Program-made: the position numbers and the translations under genes
Shown here: positions 49,111-61,267 of the stretch, in pieces
Layout of the letters: each line of letters opens with the position of its first letter
Position numbering within the stretch: position 1 is the stretch's first letter
NCBI GenBank assembly: GCA_037576195.1
Contig: CM075101.1
Coordinates: 16,740,001 to 16,804,000, forward strand
DNA: 64,000 nucleotides
From: Phytoseiulus persimilis
Taxonomy: Eukaryota > Arthropoda > Arachnida > Mesostigmata > Phytoseiidae
Reading direction: 5' to 3'
Notes under the pieces: model-generated
The model's input: the letters and a program-made list of their open reading frames with translations, nothing else
What the model was told of the DNA's origin: nothing
Databases searched by the model: none

Positions 49111-49525
49111 GACTTTTCCGAGTCTGGAGGGGTGATTCTGGGACGAACCTGACCGTACTTTTCAAAATCTGGAGGGGTGATTCCGGGACCAATCTGACCA
49201 TACTTCTCCGAAACTGGAGGGGTAATTCCGGGACCAATCTGACCATATTTTCCAAGTCTCGAGGGCCGATTCCGAGACCAATCCGACCATTACTTTCCAA
49301 CTTTGGAGGGGTGATCTCGGGACCGATCTGATTATCACTTCCCAAGTCTGGAGGGGTGATCCCGAGACCAATAAGACAAGACTTTTCCGAGTCTGGAGGG
49401 GTGATTCTGAGACGAACCTGACCGTACTTTTCAAAATCTGGAGGGGTGATTCCGGGACCAATCTGACCATACTTCTCCGAAACTGGAGGGGTGATTACGA
49501 GACCATACTTCTCAAAACCGTGATG

Positions 49526-50993
49526 CTGACCCAGTGAAGAGAGAAAGGTGCCTCGATGCCTGGCAGGATCCTATCAAGAATCGGTGGCCACTCCCGAAGG
49601 TCTCATGACACTACATGTGAAGCAACGTGTGTCTGTCAGCAGTAGACTCCCGAAGCGAGGGACGGGTCAGCCAGCGTAGTCATTTATAAACTCCAATGAG
49701 AACGGGAGTATCGCGTTCTCTCCACATTCTACTTGAGAACCCACGATCAGAAGCGAGGCGCTGAGGTCTTCGAATCTCCTGTTATTTAGGATCGCTGGCC
49801 TTCATTGACCGTCTCTACCATATTATGTTTTATACTGCCCGGTTCCGAAAGCTCGTCTGAGATGGGATGAGCTCGGAAGTTCTTGAGGAGGGGGGGGGGG
49901 GGGGGGGCTGCCGCGCCTCAGATCGAAGGGAGGATTCTGAGTTCACGATCTATATGTTTCAGAAATGTCACGATAGTTTCGTAGCTTTCCGTCTTCGAGT
50001 CCGCGCGAGCGTCTTTGAATCGCCGTTCGAATACGCCGTATCGGCGATCGGCTCGCCTGAGTGGGAGAGGAGCTTCGGTATTAGCCGTTGCCCATCAGGG
50101 GTGTTTGAGCGCGTATCATTTCAGGGTTCTGAATCGCTACTTTCAACGCCGCAGTAGTCGGTATTCGGTTGCATGGCTCGGAGCATGTCTCGTGTCAAGC
50201 CGACCTCCGACTGGAAGATCTTTGACAGGAGACACCTCAGTACCGATCGCGGTGCCGATTCAGAAAGAGGGATTGACGAAAGGTGAAGGTGTACGAGAAC
50301 AGGTATTCGGGATTCTCTCCCTCACATCTCACCTCTTCAAGGAATGGATAGGGACAACTGGTGGCTCACTATCGACGATTTCCACCGCAATCCCAACCTC
50401 AACCCACAAGTCGTTCAACCATTATTTGAAGTCGCACTGAAATCTGGCGTACGAGACATTGATACCATGACCGTCGCCCCTCCCCCTCCCTCTTCTTGCC
50501 TCGCTTCTGTCATCATTCCTGCCGTCGAACGGTCCCGACTACACAGCTGTTTTCCCGTTCGCCGACTCTGCTTTCAGTCCGAACTGTATCGGCCATCAGC
50601 ATCATAGCCGTTGATCCGGTACGCAGCTCTGTATTCGATGAATGTTGTGACAAGCTAGATTCGCGTCGGTGCCACTGGGTGGAACGAGACATGGGATGCG
50701 ATCGGATACCGACTCGATCCCGCCCGGACGACGGCATGCGAGAATGTTTCAGAGAGATTCGAACCTCCGAATCCGCCTAAAGACTAACTATGTGGTTATC
50801 ACGAAAACCCAAGCCTGTTCGCGCAGAGATAACAAATAAACATGGAGGAGCACACATTCGCATTTATGGGTTTGAATACATGTCAGGAGCAATATTCCCA
50901 CGGAGAAATCGTTACATCAGTGTTTCCCAATTAGCCGTGTTCTGGAAAGTTCCTCCTCAGGTTCTGTGACCTTGCCGGAAAGCTGAACTTCGG
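49526..50993. other. No supportable gene; poly-G run
   Basis: A run of 18 G occupies 49890-49907. Short plus-strand frames (50015-50440, 50344-50607) lack splice partners or domains. Confidence 0.4.
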
Positions 50994-51464
50994 TCAAAGT
51001 GACGACTTCATAGTGGCACCTTCGATTATTCCCTCAGGATCTGGTCTTTGACGCGCACACTTATGCTTTCTGACCGATTCCGTCCAGCTGAAATGTTTAC
51101 CGCATTTCGCACATGAATACGGCTTCTCGCGGGTGTGTTTCCGAATATGGCTGGTAAGCGCAGATGATTGGGCGAAGCTCGTTCCGCATGCAGCGCAGGA
51201 GTACGGTTTCTCGCCGGAGTGGACGCGCTTGTGGGCTCTGAAGTTACTGGGATCACCGAAACTTTTGTCGCATTCGGAGCAAGCGAAGGGTTTCTCACCG
51301 GTGTGAGTGCGTAAGTGCACAATGAAATTGCCTCTCTGAGCGAATTTCGCCGGGCAATCAGAGCACGCGAACGGTCTCTCTTCTGTGTGAGCGCGAAAAT
51401 GAACTCTAAGTGCAGACGGGGTACGGAACTTGCCGGCACATTGGCTGCAGCGATGATACTTCAT
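50994..51464 (-). CDS. C2H2 zinc-finger protein, five fingers
   Basis: Single open frame, 156 residues from ATG at 51464; the frame stays open about 78 bases upstream without another ATG, so an upstream exon may extend it. Fingers 1-4 are canonical C-x2-C-x12-H-x3-H (C6/C9/H22/H26, C34/C37/H50/H54, C62/C65/H78/H82, C90/C93/H106/H110) joined by TGEKP-type linkers (TEERP, TGEKP, SGEKP, TREKP). Finger 5 has C118, C121 and H134, but the fourth ligand is replaced by an early Cys136 (H-K-C), so its zinc binding is doubtful. The short C-terminal tail (GIIEGATMKSSL) has no effector domain, and none is seen N-terminally. Tandem fingers with these linkers normally bind DNA in the nucleus, so a sequence-specific regulator is likely; the target is unknown. 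Confidence 0.85.
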   Translation of the reverse strand: MKYHRCSQCAGKFRTPSALRVHFRAHTEERPFACSDCPAKFAQRGNFIVHLRTHTGEKPFACSECDKSFGDPSNFRAHKRVHSGEKPYSCAACGTSFAQSSALTSHIRKHTREKPYSCAKCGKHFSWTESVRKHKCARQRPDPEGIIEGATMKSSL

Positions 51465-52649
51465 ATCGTCGATGATCTTGCGCGACTTGCATGTGACCGC
51501 TCCGCGGATTTTTGAAACAGGTTCTCTCGCAGAGAGTTTCAATTGCCCTCCGATTCAGCGGTCACATTGTTTCAATCCTCCTCATGCTGCTTCGCACTGA
51601 CTCCGTGATTGGAGACTTTGGCTGGTGGAAACTTTGGCGGATCAGCAGATCTGTATCGACTGGATCAACCTGAGAGTGGCAGGGAAGAAATATGTGGAAC
51701 GCACCACGGCACGCGGAGCTCTTCCACTGACGCGCTGCTGTGCCAACTGTTTACTAAGGTCTTGTCTGCTGGATGAGGCTGGGGGTGGGAATCAGAATTG
51801 GCATCGTGGCTCAGAGCCCGAGCTTTCTCCCCGATGAACTCACAGGTGATTGAGCAGATTTTCAAAAACCCGGAATTCCGGAAGCCTCTCTCCCTCGAAT
51901 ACAGTCTCCCAGCTCAGAATCCCGACTCGGATACCCGGAATCCCAACAGCCCCTCTCCCTCAAATCCAGGGTCACTGGAAGTCACTGAGACTTCTATGTG
52001 GAGCGCGGAATAGGACTTGGAATGTTTGAGAATTCGAGAGGCAGCAAGCGATCCGGTAGAGGCACAGCGCGATGCTCATTCTCAAGCTGTCCAAGAGATT
52101 TCAAACCCGTTCAGTTGTATGGAGTTGAGAAATCGGGAGCGATCTTCGTTGCAACCGTTGCTATTTGCGATCAGAGTTGACGAAAACTCTAGCGATCGTG
52201 CCTCTCAGCCGCGGCGAACCTGCGAAGTCGGTGGAACTTTATTCGACCGGGAGCGAGTGAATTCGCACCAGCGCAGTTCATAGCCTAGTTCCCAACATCT
52301 GAAACCAGTTGGAACTCCCTCCCGCGGTACCTGAGGTTGACGGCTACCGTCGGCTGGGGCACGGTCTCCATGAGCCATGCGCTGGCTTCAACATCGACTT
52401 GCGACGCGGATCACGTTGGCCGCCCCTAGAAGCGCCCATGCGCTTGCTCTTGCCCACGCTCTTGCTCGATCGCTCGCGGCTGACTGCGAGCGTTTCTGGT
52501 GAATCCATTGGTGGAAACTCGCATCGACACCGTATGCAGCGCCCCTTGAATCTTTGACCTTAACCTATTTCATGGTTCCCTGGAATAACTGGTCGCGAAA
52601 TCCTCGATTCACAACCAGTTTTAGAAAATAGAAATAGAAAATATTACCT
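51465..52649. other. Flanking sequence with a dispersed repeat copy
   Basis: No gene is supported. Around 51868-51965 the sequence is rich in CCCGGAAT and CCCTCTCCCTC words. At about 51984-52011 it carries the second copy of the repeat also found at 23690-23717. Confidence 0.35.
51984..52011. repeat. Copy 2 of a dispersed repeat
   Basis: ACTGAGACTTCTATGT followed by GGAGCGCGGA, matching about 23690-23717 with few differences. Confidence 0.45.
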
Positions 52650-52868
52650 TCAACCCCGACTACGAATCGCTCGCTGGAGCACGAGGATCGGTTGTGCCAA
52701 CAACTGGGCCAGGATCATTACGGTTAGGGGAAACATCACCTCGAAAAGGAAGTAATAAAAGTTTGTTGGCGAATTCGATAGAGTCGTTGAGCCGAATGAC
52801 TCCTCATCGGAATAAGAAACTTCAATTTCTCCCCACTCATCCGACCTGGAAACTTCGTTAGACTTCAT
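52650..52868 (-). CDS. Possible small single-pass membrane protein, 72 aa
   Basis: ATG at 52868 opens 72 codons. The N-terminal half is acidic and Ser-rich (SDEWGEIEVSYSDEESFG). It is followed by one long hydrophobic segment (FEVMFPLTVMILAQLLAQP, about residues 43-61) and a short basic end (RAIRSRG). This has the topology of a small tail-anchored or single-pass protein. No family is recognised. A GT donor-like site lies directly after the stop, so the frame could also be a chance exon. No neighbour supports a role. Confidence 0.35.
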   Translation of the reverse strand: MKSNEVSRSDEWGEIEVSYSDEESFGSTTLSNSPTNFYYFLFEVMFPLTVMILAQLLAQPILVLQRAIRSRG

Positions 52869-55459
52869 GACCCCTGCCGAGTTTTCGGCGTGTCTCTAGG
52901 CGGGAACATGAGATGAGAGCCGGGCGATTTTCGGTTAAGACGAAAAGTAATCGGAGCGACCCGGTTGCTCTGTTATGGGCTACTTCGGCTCTGAATGAGA
53001 AATTTCTGTCATCGGTCAAACCCCGAATGCGGCTTGCCTGGAGAGACACAGACGGTTTTGCACGGGAGGGGAACGAGGGCTGAATTCGGGGTTTCTCGCA
53101 GCCTGTGAGTGATTTCGATTCGCCCCAGCGAGCGCTTTGTGGGTGGCTCAAGGAGATTTTTTTTTCCAATTCTGTTGAGAGATGATGATTCTCAGATCAG
53201 TGCTTGCCCATGAACGAGACTGAGGTCAGCTTAGACCAGCTCGGAAATCGCAGCTTCTGAAGAGATATCGATAGAATGAAAGCAATCTCGATCGGATGGA
53301 TTTGGACCGATGAACGGTCGAAAACACGGAGGCAACCGGAACGTTGCACCTTGAAGTTGATCTTCGGAGGTCTCAGAAAAATTGACATCACACTATTTAA
53401 CTGTTTTCGATTTTGATTATGACTTTATAATGATCAACAATAATAGCCAAGGCTCGCGGCAACGATGATTCGAGGAACTCTGGCGGAGAGCAACTGTCGT
53501 TTGGCTTCTTCTAATGGATCTGAATAAGTTATCCCAAATTTCTGAAGATACTTCCGCCGCGTTTGAGCCGCCCGCGAAGTGGCAACCATACTCGCTCTCT
53601 ATAGGAACTTTACAAATGCGTTTTATGCTGGTTTATCCGGTGTTTTCGTTTCTCCCCCGAATAAACCCGGAAGTTCAAATCCAGACATCAAACAAACATC
53701 CATCCCACTCCTGATAAGGATTGTTCTGTGGCGTGAAATGACACTCACAGCCCAAGCTACGGGGCTTCAGTAATAGGGCAAAATAGTCTTGGAGCGAGTC
53801 TGTGGAAGCTCATGCAGGGCCCGGCTCACCATTGAGCCAATCGCAGGCAGCGACTCGTTCAGTTATCAAACGGAACTCATTCTGACCTCTCTCAAAAGCC
53901 GGAAACCTTCGTCATAGGATACTGGATGGAGCTCTCTTCCTCGAAGAAGATTCATTGGAACAGCGCTCTGCGACTTTCCTGGTTGTAAAGGTGAACTTCA
54001 CATATTTCGCAGACTCTCTCAGCTCAACTTGCCATCTCCCAGCCTCTGCAGTCCCGTTTTGATACCCTGCGCCCACCAGCCCACCTTGCTGATTCCTCAG
54101 GGTCTTCTTATGGTGTGAGTGCTTCTAAGACTGGAATCTGTCGAATGGATTCCACGTCCATCGCTGTGATAATTCATAGGTCTAGTCCTCAGAAAGGTTC
54201 TCAGAGTGCTGTTCGAATCAGATACCATGATTCAGAATCCAGAGTTTCGAGATCCAGAGTTGATCTGGAAGCATAGAAGGATGGCCTCGTCGCATTGCTA
54301 CGACCGAATGAATGGATATTCATCGATCAGGTTCCAGCCTCCGAGCATTCCAAACATAACGAGAAAACCGTAGATGAGGACGATATTTCAGCTGATCGGC
54401 GGAGCCGTCGGTGTGAAGTACGATCGTCTCCCAAGTACCGTATCTTTCTGGCGGCATCGCGGAGTGGCGGCTAGGATGCGTTGAGTGCGGCTCCTCAGGT
54501 CCGACAGACCAGGTTCCTGCCGGTTCCTGAAGACATAGGCACATTTCGACATTCAGCCCCGATTTCGGCAGATAATTCGGGGCAGTGAATTCTCGTTCGC
54601 AAGCCCGCTCGTCCCGCGGAGAGGGGAAATTTATCTGCCTTCCGATCGACTGGGAGTGTTCCTGGACGACCTCCGATACCGGGGACCCTTACTGCACTCG
54701 CGAGCTCTGAGCAGCGTGATTCTTCTGCTCTCTGATTCTACCACAGCTACTATCGGGAGATTACTTAGAAGTCGGTACCAAACGAATTCGATTATATTAA
54801 CGACTCGATGCCGAAAACGCTTGGCCAGAGAAAACCCGAATCGGTTTGCCAACGATTGACACCCGTAGTGACGTTCCGAAACTGATGCAGTTCGACACGT
54901 TGAACTTTGCACATCACGACAGAGTTTGAAGCAAAACGTCAACTATCGCCCTCTCCACCCCCAGCATGGCGGAAACCAACTCATTTCGCACAGTCAGCTG
55001 CTGAAGATCTCAAAGCTCGGTGGTCCACGAATCGCACATCGTTCGCTCCTTGATCGGTGAGCTGATTTGCTATGCCTCATATTCCCAGGATCCGGTGCCG
55101 AGCCCGATGCGCTGACGTTTCATCTCCTTACCTGTCTTCTATCAGCGACTCGTTGGAATTTTTCCAGGCATCTTCTTCGAAATCCCGAAGAAATACCTCG
55201 AACGCTAACACGACCTACTTTAATTTCCACCACTGACGCCGCGTTTCGAGGACAATGGAGATCCCGCGAACGATGCCATATTTCGGAGTTCAGAACGGAT
55301 CCCGACACTCTAGTGCACTGCCGGTAAGAGCCCCGAATTTGTTCTGCTAGCCTGTTCCACGAATGGAAGGATCAGGGATCCGCTGCTAGAGAATAGAGGG
55401 CTCATTTGGGTTAATTTCACATCAATCGCGATACATAACGTTACTGTGGGCGATTCCAG
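52869..55459. other. No supportable gene
   Basis: Frames at 54539-54859 (plus) and 55195-55326 (plus, after a TTTTTCCAG acceptor, donor CG|GTAAGA) look weakly exon-like. Their phases do not join cleanly with the exon at 55460, so they are not called. Confidence 0.3.
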
Positions 55460-56549
55460 ATACCAAACGGCCCGGACCGGAGGTCCCGTTCACTTCAAAG
55501 CATGCCGCAAAGTCCAAGCTTTGATGAGTTCACCATTCGAGCTCTCCTGGAAAACCACACAGGCCTCAAGCCTGACGACCGCAAAATTGGCAAGATATTA
55601 CAGGCTGTTCGGGAGGCACTTGATCCAAGGGTGAGTGATGTGCTCGCTATAATACAATGTCGGAAACAATGCCACCCGCGAAGAACGGACTCGTTTCCTT
55701 GTCGAACAGATGAACATTCAATGAGTTGTGCTTCTATACATGTCTCAGAACATCGGCACTGAGTTTGGAAAACTCTCTACCGATCCGTCGAAGCCCCGGA
55801 TCACTCCGGATCGAGAAAGGGCCCAGGTTCTCAATGGCACTGATACGGTGTTCACCTCCCGTTTTTGGAAACAGAGAACTGTCCAGGAGCGTGATCGGCA
55901 CACTTCCATTCATAGCTCGGTAAGTCCCGAGGAGCCTGACCCCGTCGCTCAGTGCAATCGCTATACGGAAAGGACCATATTGGCGGATCGGAAGAACGCC
56001 CGAGCCGCATTCTTAAGGTTTAGCCGCTTGTCCTTGCAGCACCAAGACAACAGAGAAACTATCTTCGGGAAAGAAATCAGGCTTCCCTTATTCTGGGGAG
56101 AGAGTGCGTTTCTCTACGTGAGCTCTGAAACCTGCTGGATTCCCTTGAAATTACTTGAGAAGATCTTCGATTGCCCGAAACACCTCCTGGGAGCTTTTTG
56201 CCCATGTTCGAAACGCAGCAGTCCGGCAACTCCCAGTGATTCGATCTGCTACAACTGCCTGCGAGCTCTGAGGAGCCATTTCCATCGGTTCCTATTTCAG
56301 GAGACACGGCCCATATTAGACAACCTCCAGTCTATATTAGAGAAACAATTCATAAACCGCAATGGTTTTGCCATGCGCACATACCCCTTTCACTGGTGTA
56401 TATCTGATCAAGATGTGGCTTCATCGAATAGCACAAAAGAGCGACGCTTAACACACCGCGCATTCAAGTGCGCATCTTGCAGAACGGTCAATAGAGAAAT
56501 GCCCAGGTTCATGGGCGATGATAAGCGCGTTCGGCGGCTAGCGGCCTAG
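55460..56549 (+). CDS. Unrecognised gene, two or three exons
   Basis: The exon at 55460-55630 (acceptor GATTCCAG, donor AAGG|GTGAGT) joins in phase 0 to one starting at 55749 (acceptor TGTCTCAG). The second exon either ends at 55919 (TCG|GTAAGT) and continues at about 56301 after a CTATTTCAG acceptor, also phase 0, or runs unspliced to the stop at 56549; the frame is open all the way. Exon 1 encodes a helical stretch with FDEFTIRALLENHTGLKPDD and IGKILQAVREALD. Exon 2 is polar, with SRFWKQRTVQERDRH. The far part holds scattered cysteines (CPKHLLGAFCPC). No domain is recognised. An ATG occurs at 55502, but upstream exons are likely. Confidence 0.35.
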
Positions 56550-56644
56550 AGTTGGAGAATGCTGTACAGGACGAAAAGTTTTAGCTGTCACTCAGATGTC
56601 GAATATATGTTTTAAGAAAAGGAACTCGTGATGGATATTGTGTA

Positions 56645-56902
56645 TTAGAAGATTTGACGTTCTTGAGCTTGTGTAATAAAGGAAGCGAGAAAATCGCCCG
56701 AGTTCCGAATCATCATTCCTCCAGACACTTTCAACTCGACCACATCTCTTCCTCGAGCATGTGGTTTCCCGATAGCAGGTCCTCGAACAGCGTGAGGCCA
56801 AGATGCAACAAATGAGATGGAAATGGATGATTTCACAGGAACTCTAAAATCTCGACCGAGTTCGAAGCAGGCACCCGTCATGTTGTGGAAAATAACGTCG
56901 AC
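56645..56902 (-). CDS. Terminal exon of an unrecognised gene
   Basis: After an acceptor (TTATCGCTAG) on minus at 56903-56904, the frame is open in phase 0 for 85 codons to TAA. The product begins VDVIFHNMTGACFELGRDF and continues with alternating hydrophobic and polar residues suggesting beta strands (VPVKSSISISFVASW, VVELKVSGGMMI). The upstream exon was not found. An internal ATG (MTGACF) could start a 78-residue protein instead. Not recognised. Confidence 0.3.
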   Translation of the reverse strand, partial: VDVIFHNMTGACFELGRDFRVPVKSSISISFVASWPHAVRGPAIGKPHARGRDVVELKVSGGMMIRNSGDFLASFITQAQERQIF

Positions 56903-59900
56903 CTAGCGATAACGCGAGATTCTCCGGTGTCTTCTTCACGGGAGTATCACGGATGCGATTCCTTGACTCTGATGTCTTGTGACCGCTCGTTGCCCAGAAA
57001 AAATGTCTGACCGATTTGAAACTCAGATAATCATGGGCTCAATAAGTGAAAGCAGAGCAAGCATAACAGTCTTCCGAAATTTCACCCGATTTCAACTTGA
57101 GCCTCGGCTTCCACGACGGCGGGCCAACGCCGGGTCCAGCGATTAGGTTCCGTGATCCTCCAAGGAGCGTTAAAAAATGACTTCCACCAGGAATGCCACG
57201 AGGGCCGAACGAACGTCTGCGTTTGCGAGAAAGATTATGTAAGTTCCGGAAGCTGCCGCGTTCTCATGTGGAGTCGATTCGTACTCGCCCCCCCCCCCCC
57301 CTCCCCCAACAATCTCAGTCTCCTCATGACAGGCGAGTTCCGTCCGCAGGAAATGTTCCTAGAGATGGATGCTCCTCAGACGTAGCATCGATCGTGTTCA
57401 GAACATTGTTCATACATGTAACAAGCAAATCTCTGTAGATCGCCGAGATGAATAAGATTGGAATCGGGTTAGATTCCGCGAACGACGCACCAAATGGTCA
57501 TGCCATTGAGTACACGTTGACCCAGGACCAAACCAATATCGATGCGACGAGGAGGAGGAGATATTCCCGTAGCGCACCCCTGCGCTTCTCTATCGGATCA
57601 TAAACTGCATCTCGGGTATACGCTGTAACCACGTACGGATGAGTTGCCCCTCTTTGTTACGAGCGGCAACTCTTTCGCGCCTCAGACCCCGGTGCCATGA
57701 TTCACTCATGTGGAAAACAATAGCTCACTCGCTTGCCAGGGTCTTCTCGTTGCCAACTCCCCTACCCCTCCCGGGTCGCCATTGACTGCGTATTCGTATA
57801 CCTGTAAGAACCACTACGTTCGGTTGTTTCTTGGTCTTCAGTGGGCACGTTCGGCTGTCGGTAAAATCGGCCAGGAACGCGCCAAACTAACGGCTTGCCC
57901 TCGATGAGATCGGAATGCGCAGCGCTCATCTCTTCGTCGATCTGCGCGGAATGGGCACAATTTCTCCAAAACTCGTATGAGAGCGGTGGAGATCCGACTG
58001 GCATCAGTTGACCGCAGAAGTTCGACACTCTGTCCAATCACGGACCATCGTCAGCTTCGGTCGTCAACCGAACGCGGCCGAATCTTGACGCGGGAATCAC
58101 CGCCATCGTATGCTCAAAAATCAAATACCGAGGGTCACCACTTGGAAAGGAGCTCCCCAGCTACGATTGTGCTCTCAAACGAACATAGGACACACTTGCT
58201 GGAGCTGGACGACATAACGGTAGCTGCTGTCGTTCCGTGTCCAGGATTTTGTTTGGCGATTCCGGTTGATTACTTCTCGACGAAACGTAGCGCTCCGGTT
58301 TTGCGACGATGCGATGGGACGGCTTGCTGTGCTGCCTGCGTGACCAGGATGAGTGGTCGGCTACGTCCAGCAACGATTTTTGGTTCCGGGAACGAAACCA
58401 GAGCTCCGACTCCTTCCACACGCTCGCATCTGTGGGTTCCCCGTTGGATGCGGAAATGTGACAGCTTCCCCGTACTTCATTGATCACGCATCATCATAAC
58501 TGTGAATGCGCGTTCCCCCATTAACCAGCGCTCCAATTTGGGCTCCGTTGACGAGGCGGACTCGAGAATCGTAATTTTCGGCTGTGGAGAGCCGTTGGAA
58601 ACCATCTGAAAGAACTCCAGAATGGGCAGCGTGAGCGAGCGGCCCGAGGAGGACGGGGCGGAACATATGCACGACGTGCTTTCGATGTTTTCTCCTTCTG
58701 GTCAATCTTCGAAGAATCTGTAGCAGGATTAGTAGGCGTAGACCTGTCCCGAAGACCACTCATGATCTCTTCTAGAATCTGGGGAACTAATCAAAAGAGT
58801 CCCAGAGGACCGATCTCCACGATTGAAGAGTATAGCTTCTGGTCCGGAGCGTTCCACCGTTTCCCTTCTCGCCGACTTTCGTTGTTGCCGATAGCCTTCT
58901 CGATTACACGACGGAAACTGGAGAAAATTACCCCCGACGATTTTGCTAGAGAACCCCGAGAGCTTAGAATAGCTCATGTTCTCAAGAAGCTACATGTGGA
59001 ATTGAATGGGGAGGGAATCACGAAACAGGAATTTTCCCAACTGTCACGCCGTGGAACTTTATTGCACATGAACGTAGCCTATTGTATATCCGTTCGTGTG
59101 TATATACAGAATGACACGAGACTTGGGCAGAACTCCGATTAACAGCTCCTCTGGATCTAGCTCACTTTCTATCCTTCCAACAGACGCGATCCGGGGGGGC
59201 TCAGGCTCGACCAATCCCGGAATAATGGGCAGTTCGGGAAGCAGCATCACAAGATTGAAATAACTGATCAAATATATATATATATATGTTATTTTGTCAG
59301 TTTGAGCTCCGCAAACAAACGGAGATGAACTGGCTTCTCGGCCCGCCGCGTCTGTCGTGCAAGTCCTGGTAAACTACGACCGTTAACGGTCCCTTCCATC
59401 AGGATGTTGAGACGCTCATCCATGCGTATGTTTGCGCATAATAGGTCTGAGCCAACCAGATGCTGTGATGACCTCCGGAGCATCAAGCTCAAGAGCGGTC
59501 GGTTGTCTGGATATGTGCCTGACGAGCACATGGTGCTGCAAACGAAAATGAACAAAGCTCCCGTTGTTACACAGCGGGAACCCGGCAGAAAGAGTCGGGA
59601 GGAAAAAGGGAATGAAGGATTCTTGGCATATATTTGTCCAGAGATTATTCTGAGTCCAGAGCTGCGATAACCCGGGGTTCCGCCCGGCGCGAGATGCTGC
59701 ATCTGATCCTCCCTCAGAATTTCGGTGCCTTGTTCATACATCTTTGAAGTGCATTGCTGGGGCGAGTATGGGACCATTATCTCGTGGTACATCGAGTCGC
59801 ACCTGATACACGAGCTTGACAGGAAATTCATCAGGAACATTGTTGAATATGATGGAGACAAATCAGCGTTTGCGCCGTAGCACCTCAGGATTCGATCACA

Positions 59901-61267
59901 TTCTCTCCGCCGAAGTGTTCCGGCCTGAAGTCAGCCAGTTTCCTCACTTATAGGCAGTCCCTCCCTTGATGGAAGTCTTGCGTTTATGTCGGAAAGCAAG
60001 TTCTTACCAGCGGAACTGCCACCGAAATTATGAACACTTCAACTGAAGGTAGGCTCGAAAGCCACCGAAAAGTCACATATCAACTCCGAACTACTCTTAC
60101 GTAACAAAGGAGCGTCCTCAATATTCAATGCAGTCGGTGTATCGTTCGAACGTTGGGTTCGCTGTTCACCGCTGATGGAGCACTGATGACACAGACAAAT
60201 TCGCGATCGCCATAGCCACTGTTATCGTAAATGATGGATTTCGTTGTGACTCGGGAAGTTTCGTTCCCATTAATCGAGATTTCAGCACCAAGAAAGACCG
60301 TTAAGTAGATGAGAGAATATCATTTCCGAGCAGGAGCCTCCGATCATACAATTCCACGCACTTTCGGACACGAAGGAACATTCCCCTCTCCTGCTTCAGG
60401 TCATTACCTCGAAATGAGATTTCCGGCCGCTCAATAGACGTATCCCATACGAGTTGGCACCTCCTGAATTCAGACTCGTGATCAGAATGAGGGCTGACAA
60501 CGGAACATTCGGCCTGTAAGATGCCGATTTTCCGTGATTCGCCATCCGTCTTTCTGAAACTATGTCTACCACGGGACAACGCACAACGACCAATGTATAG
60601 GATTCACCTAACTATGAAGAATTCAAGACTTGTAGATAATAAAAATAATGTTATCGTCTGCGAACAGCTTATGTGACGTGACAATGCATAACTGATAATT
60701 TACGTTGCTCACCAGTCAAATAGTTTATAAGATATATTCATATAAATTTATATATGTCATCGTAGATAGTCTGTTGAGGGAGGGGGCTCCATTGCAGTTC
60801 GATGGAAGTCTACTTCTGCTCCTCGTCTTCTTCTTGAACATCACCTGAATAGAAATTGTGGATGAGTGTTAAGAACGTCCCGGACAGTTCATCCAGCCCT
60901 CGGAGCGCTCCGGGTCGGATAATCTCTTCAGCTCCTAGCGAATCTTTCAGGTCATTACTCCCGGAGCGAGTCGGAGGAGCCTCTACGAGTACATCGCCAG
61001 GTGAACAAAGACGAGGTCGGACATAACACAGGCTCCTAGCCCGTCCCACGGAGAACTGCAACTCACGACTGGCCTTAACGGAGTCGTAATTAGACAGATA
61101 CGAGCTGCTGCTCTCTGATAACTGCTACTACATCAATGTCCATATCAGTTGCTGAACTTCGAGGGAGACGGGGGTCAAGCCGGCGAGCCAAGAGTCGAGC
61201 TGGACAGGCGAAGAAAATCAATTTGCAAGGAAGGGAGCGAGTGGACTCGAGAATGAGCTAGGGAAAT
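56903..61267. other. Interval with only weak exon candidates
   Basis: Several short segments read well in more than one frame, so composition alone is not informative here. The minus-strand segment 58478-58606 after a TTCTTTCAG acceptor encodes a 42-residue stretch (ATG to TGA) containing KITILESASSTEPKLERWL. A plus-strand frame runs 58762-59142, and minus-strand frames lie at 60301-60579. A run of 14 C lies at 57288-57301, an (AT)n tract at about 59271-59288 and AT-rich sequence at about 60720-60760. No gene could be assembled. Confidence 0.3.

Larger units (their letters stand above)
43620..49525. repeat. 45-bp minisatellite array with higher-order repeats
   Basis: About 130 tandem copies of a 45-bp unit containing the words TCTGACCATACTTTTCAAAA, GCTGGAGGGGTGATTCC and GGGACCAA. 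Units come in several variants, such as CTTTTCAAAAGCTGG, CTCTCCCAAGTTTGG and CTTCCAAGCCTGG. In the left part (about 43.9-45.8 kb) variants recur with a period near 362 bp and, more exactly, 723 bp (for example GGCTGGAGGGCGTGATT at about 44284, 45007 and 45729). In the right part, about 47205-48059 is repeated almost unchanged at about 48256-49110 (offset 1051 bp). Because 45 is a multiple of three, several frames stay open for hundreds of codons (up to 416 on minus, GITPPAFEKYGQIGL-type). Stops such as GGTTCTTGAATC recur in the same frames and no start exon is seen, so it is read as non-coding. Confidence 0.9.

Noticed and set aside
43620..49525. CRISPR array
   Set aside because: The 45-bp units are directly adjacent, with no unique spacers between constant repeats.
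59289..59861. 190-codon minus-strand frame
   Set aside because: Opposite-strand frames over the same bases look equally plausible, and there is no domain or splice chain.
60120..60579. Immunoglobulin-like exons on minus
   Set aside because: A stretch with FVCVISAPSA looked Ig-like, but no acceptor fits its frame, and the plus strand reads just as well over the same bases.
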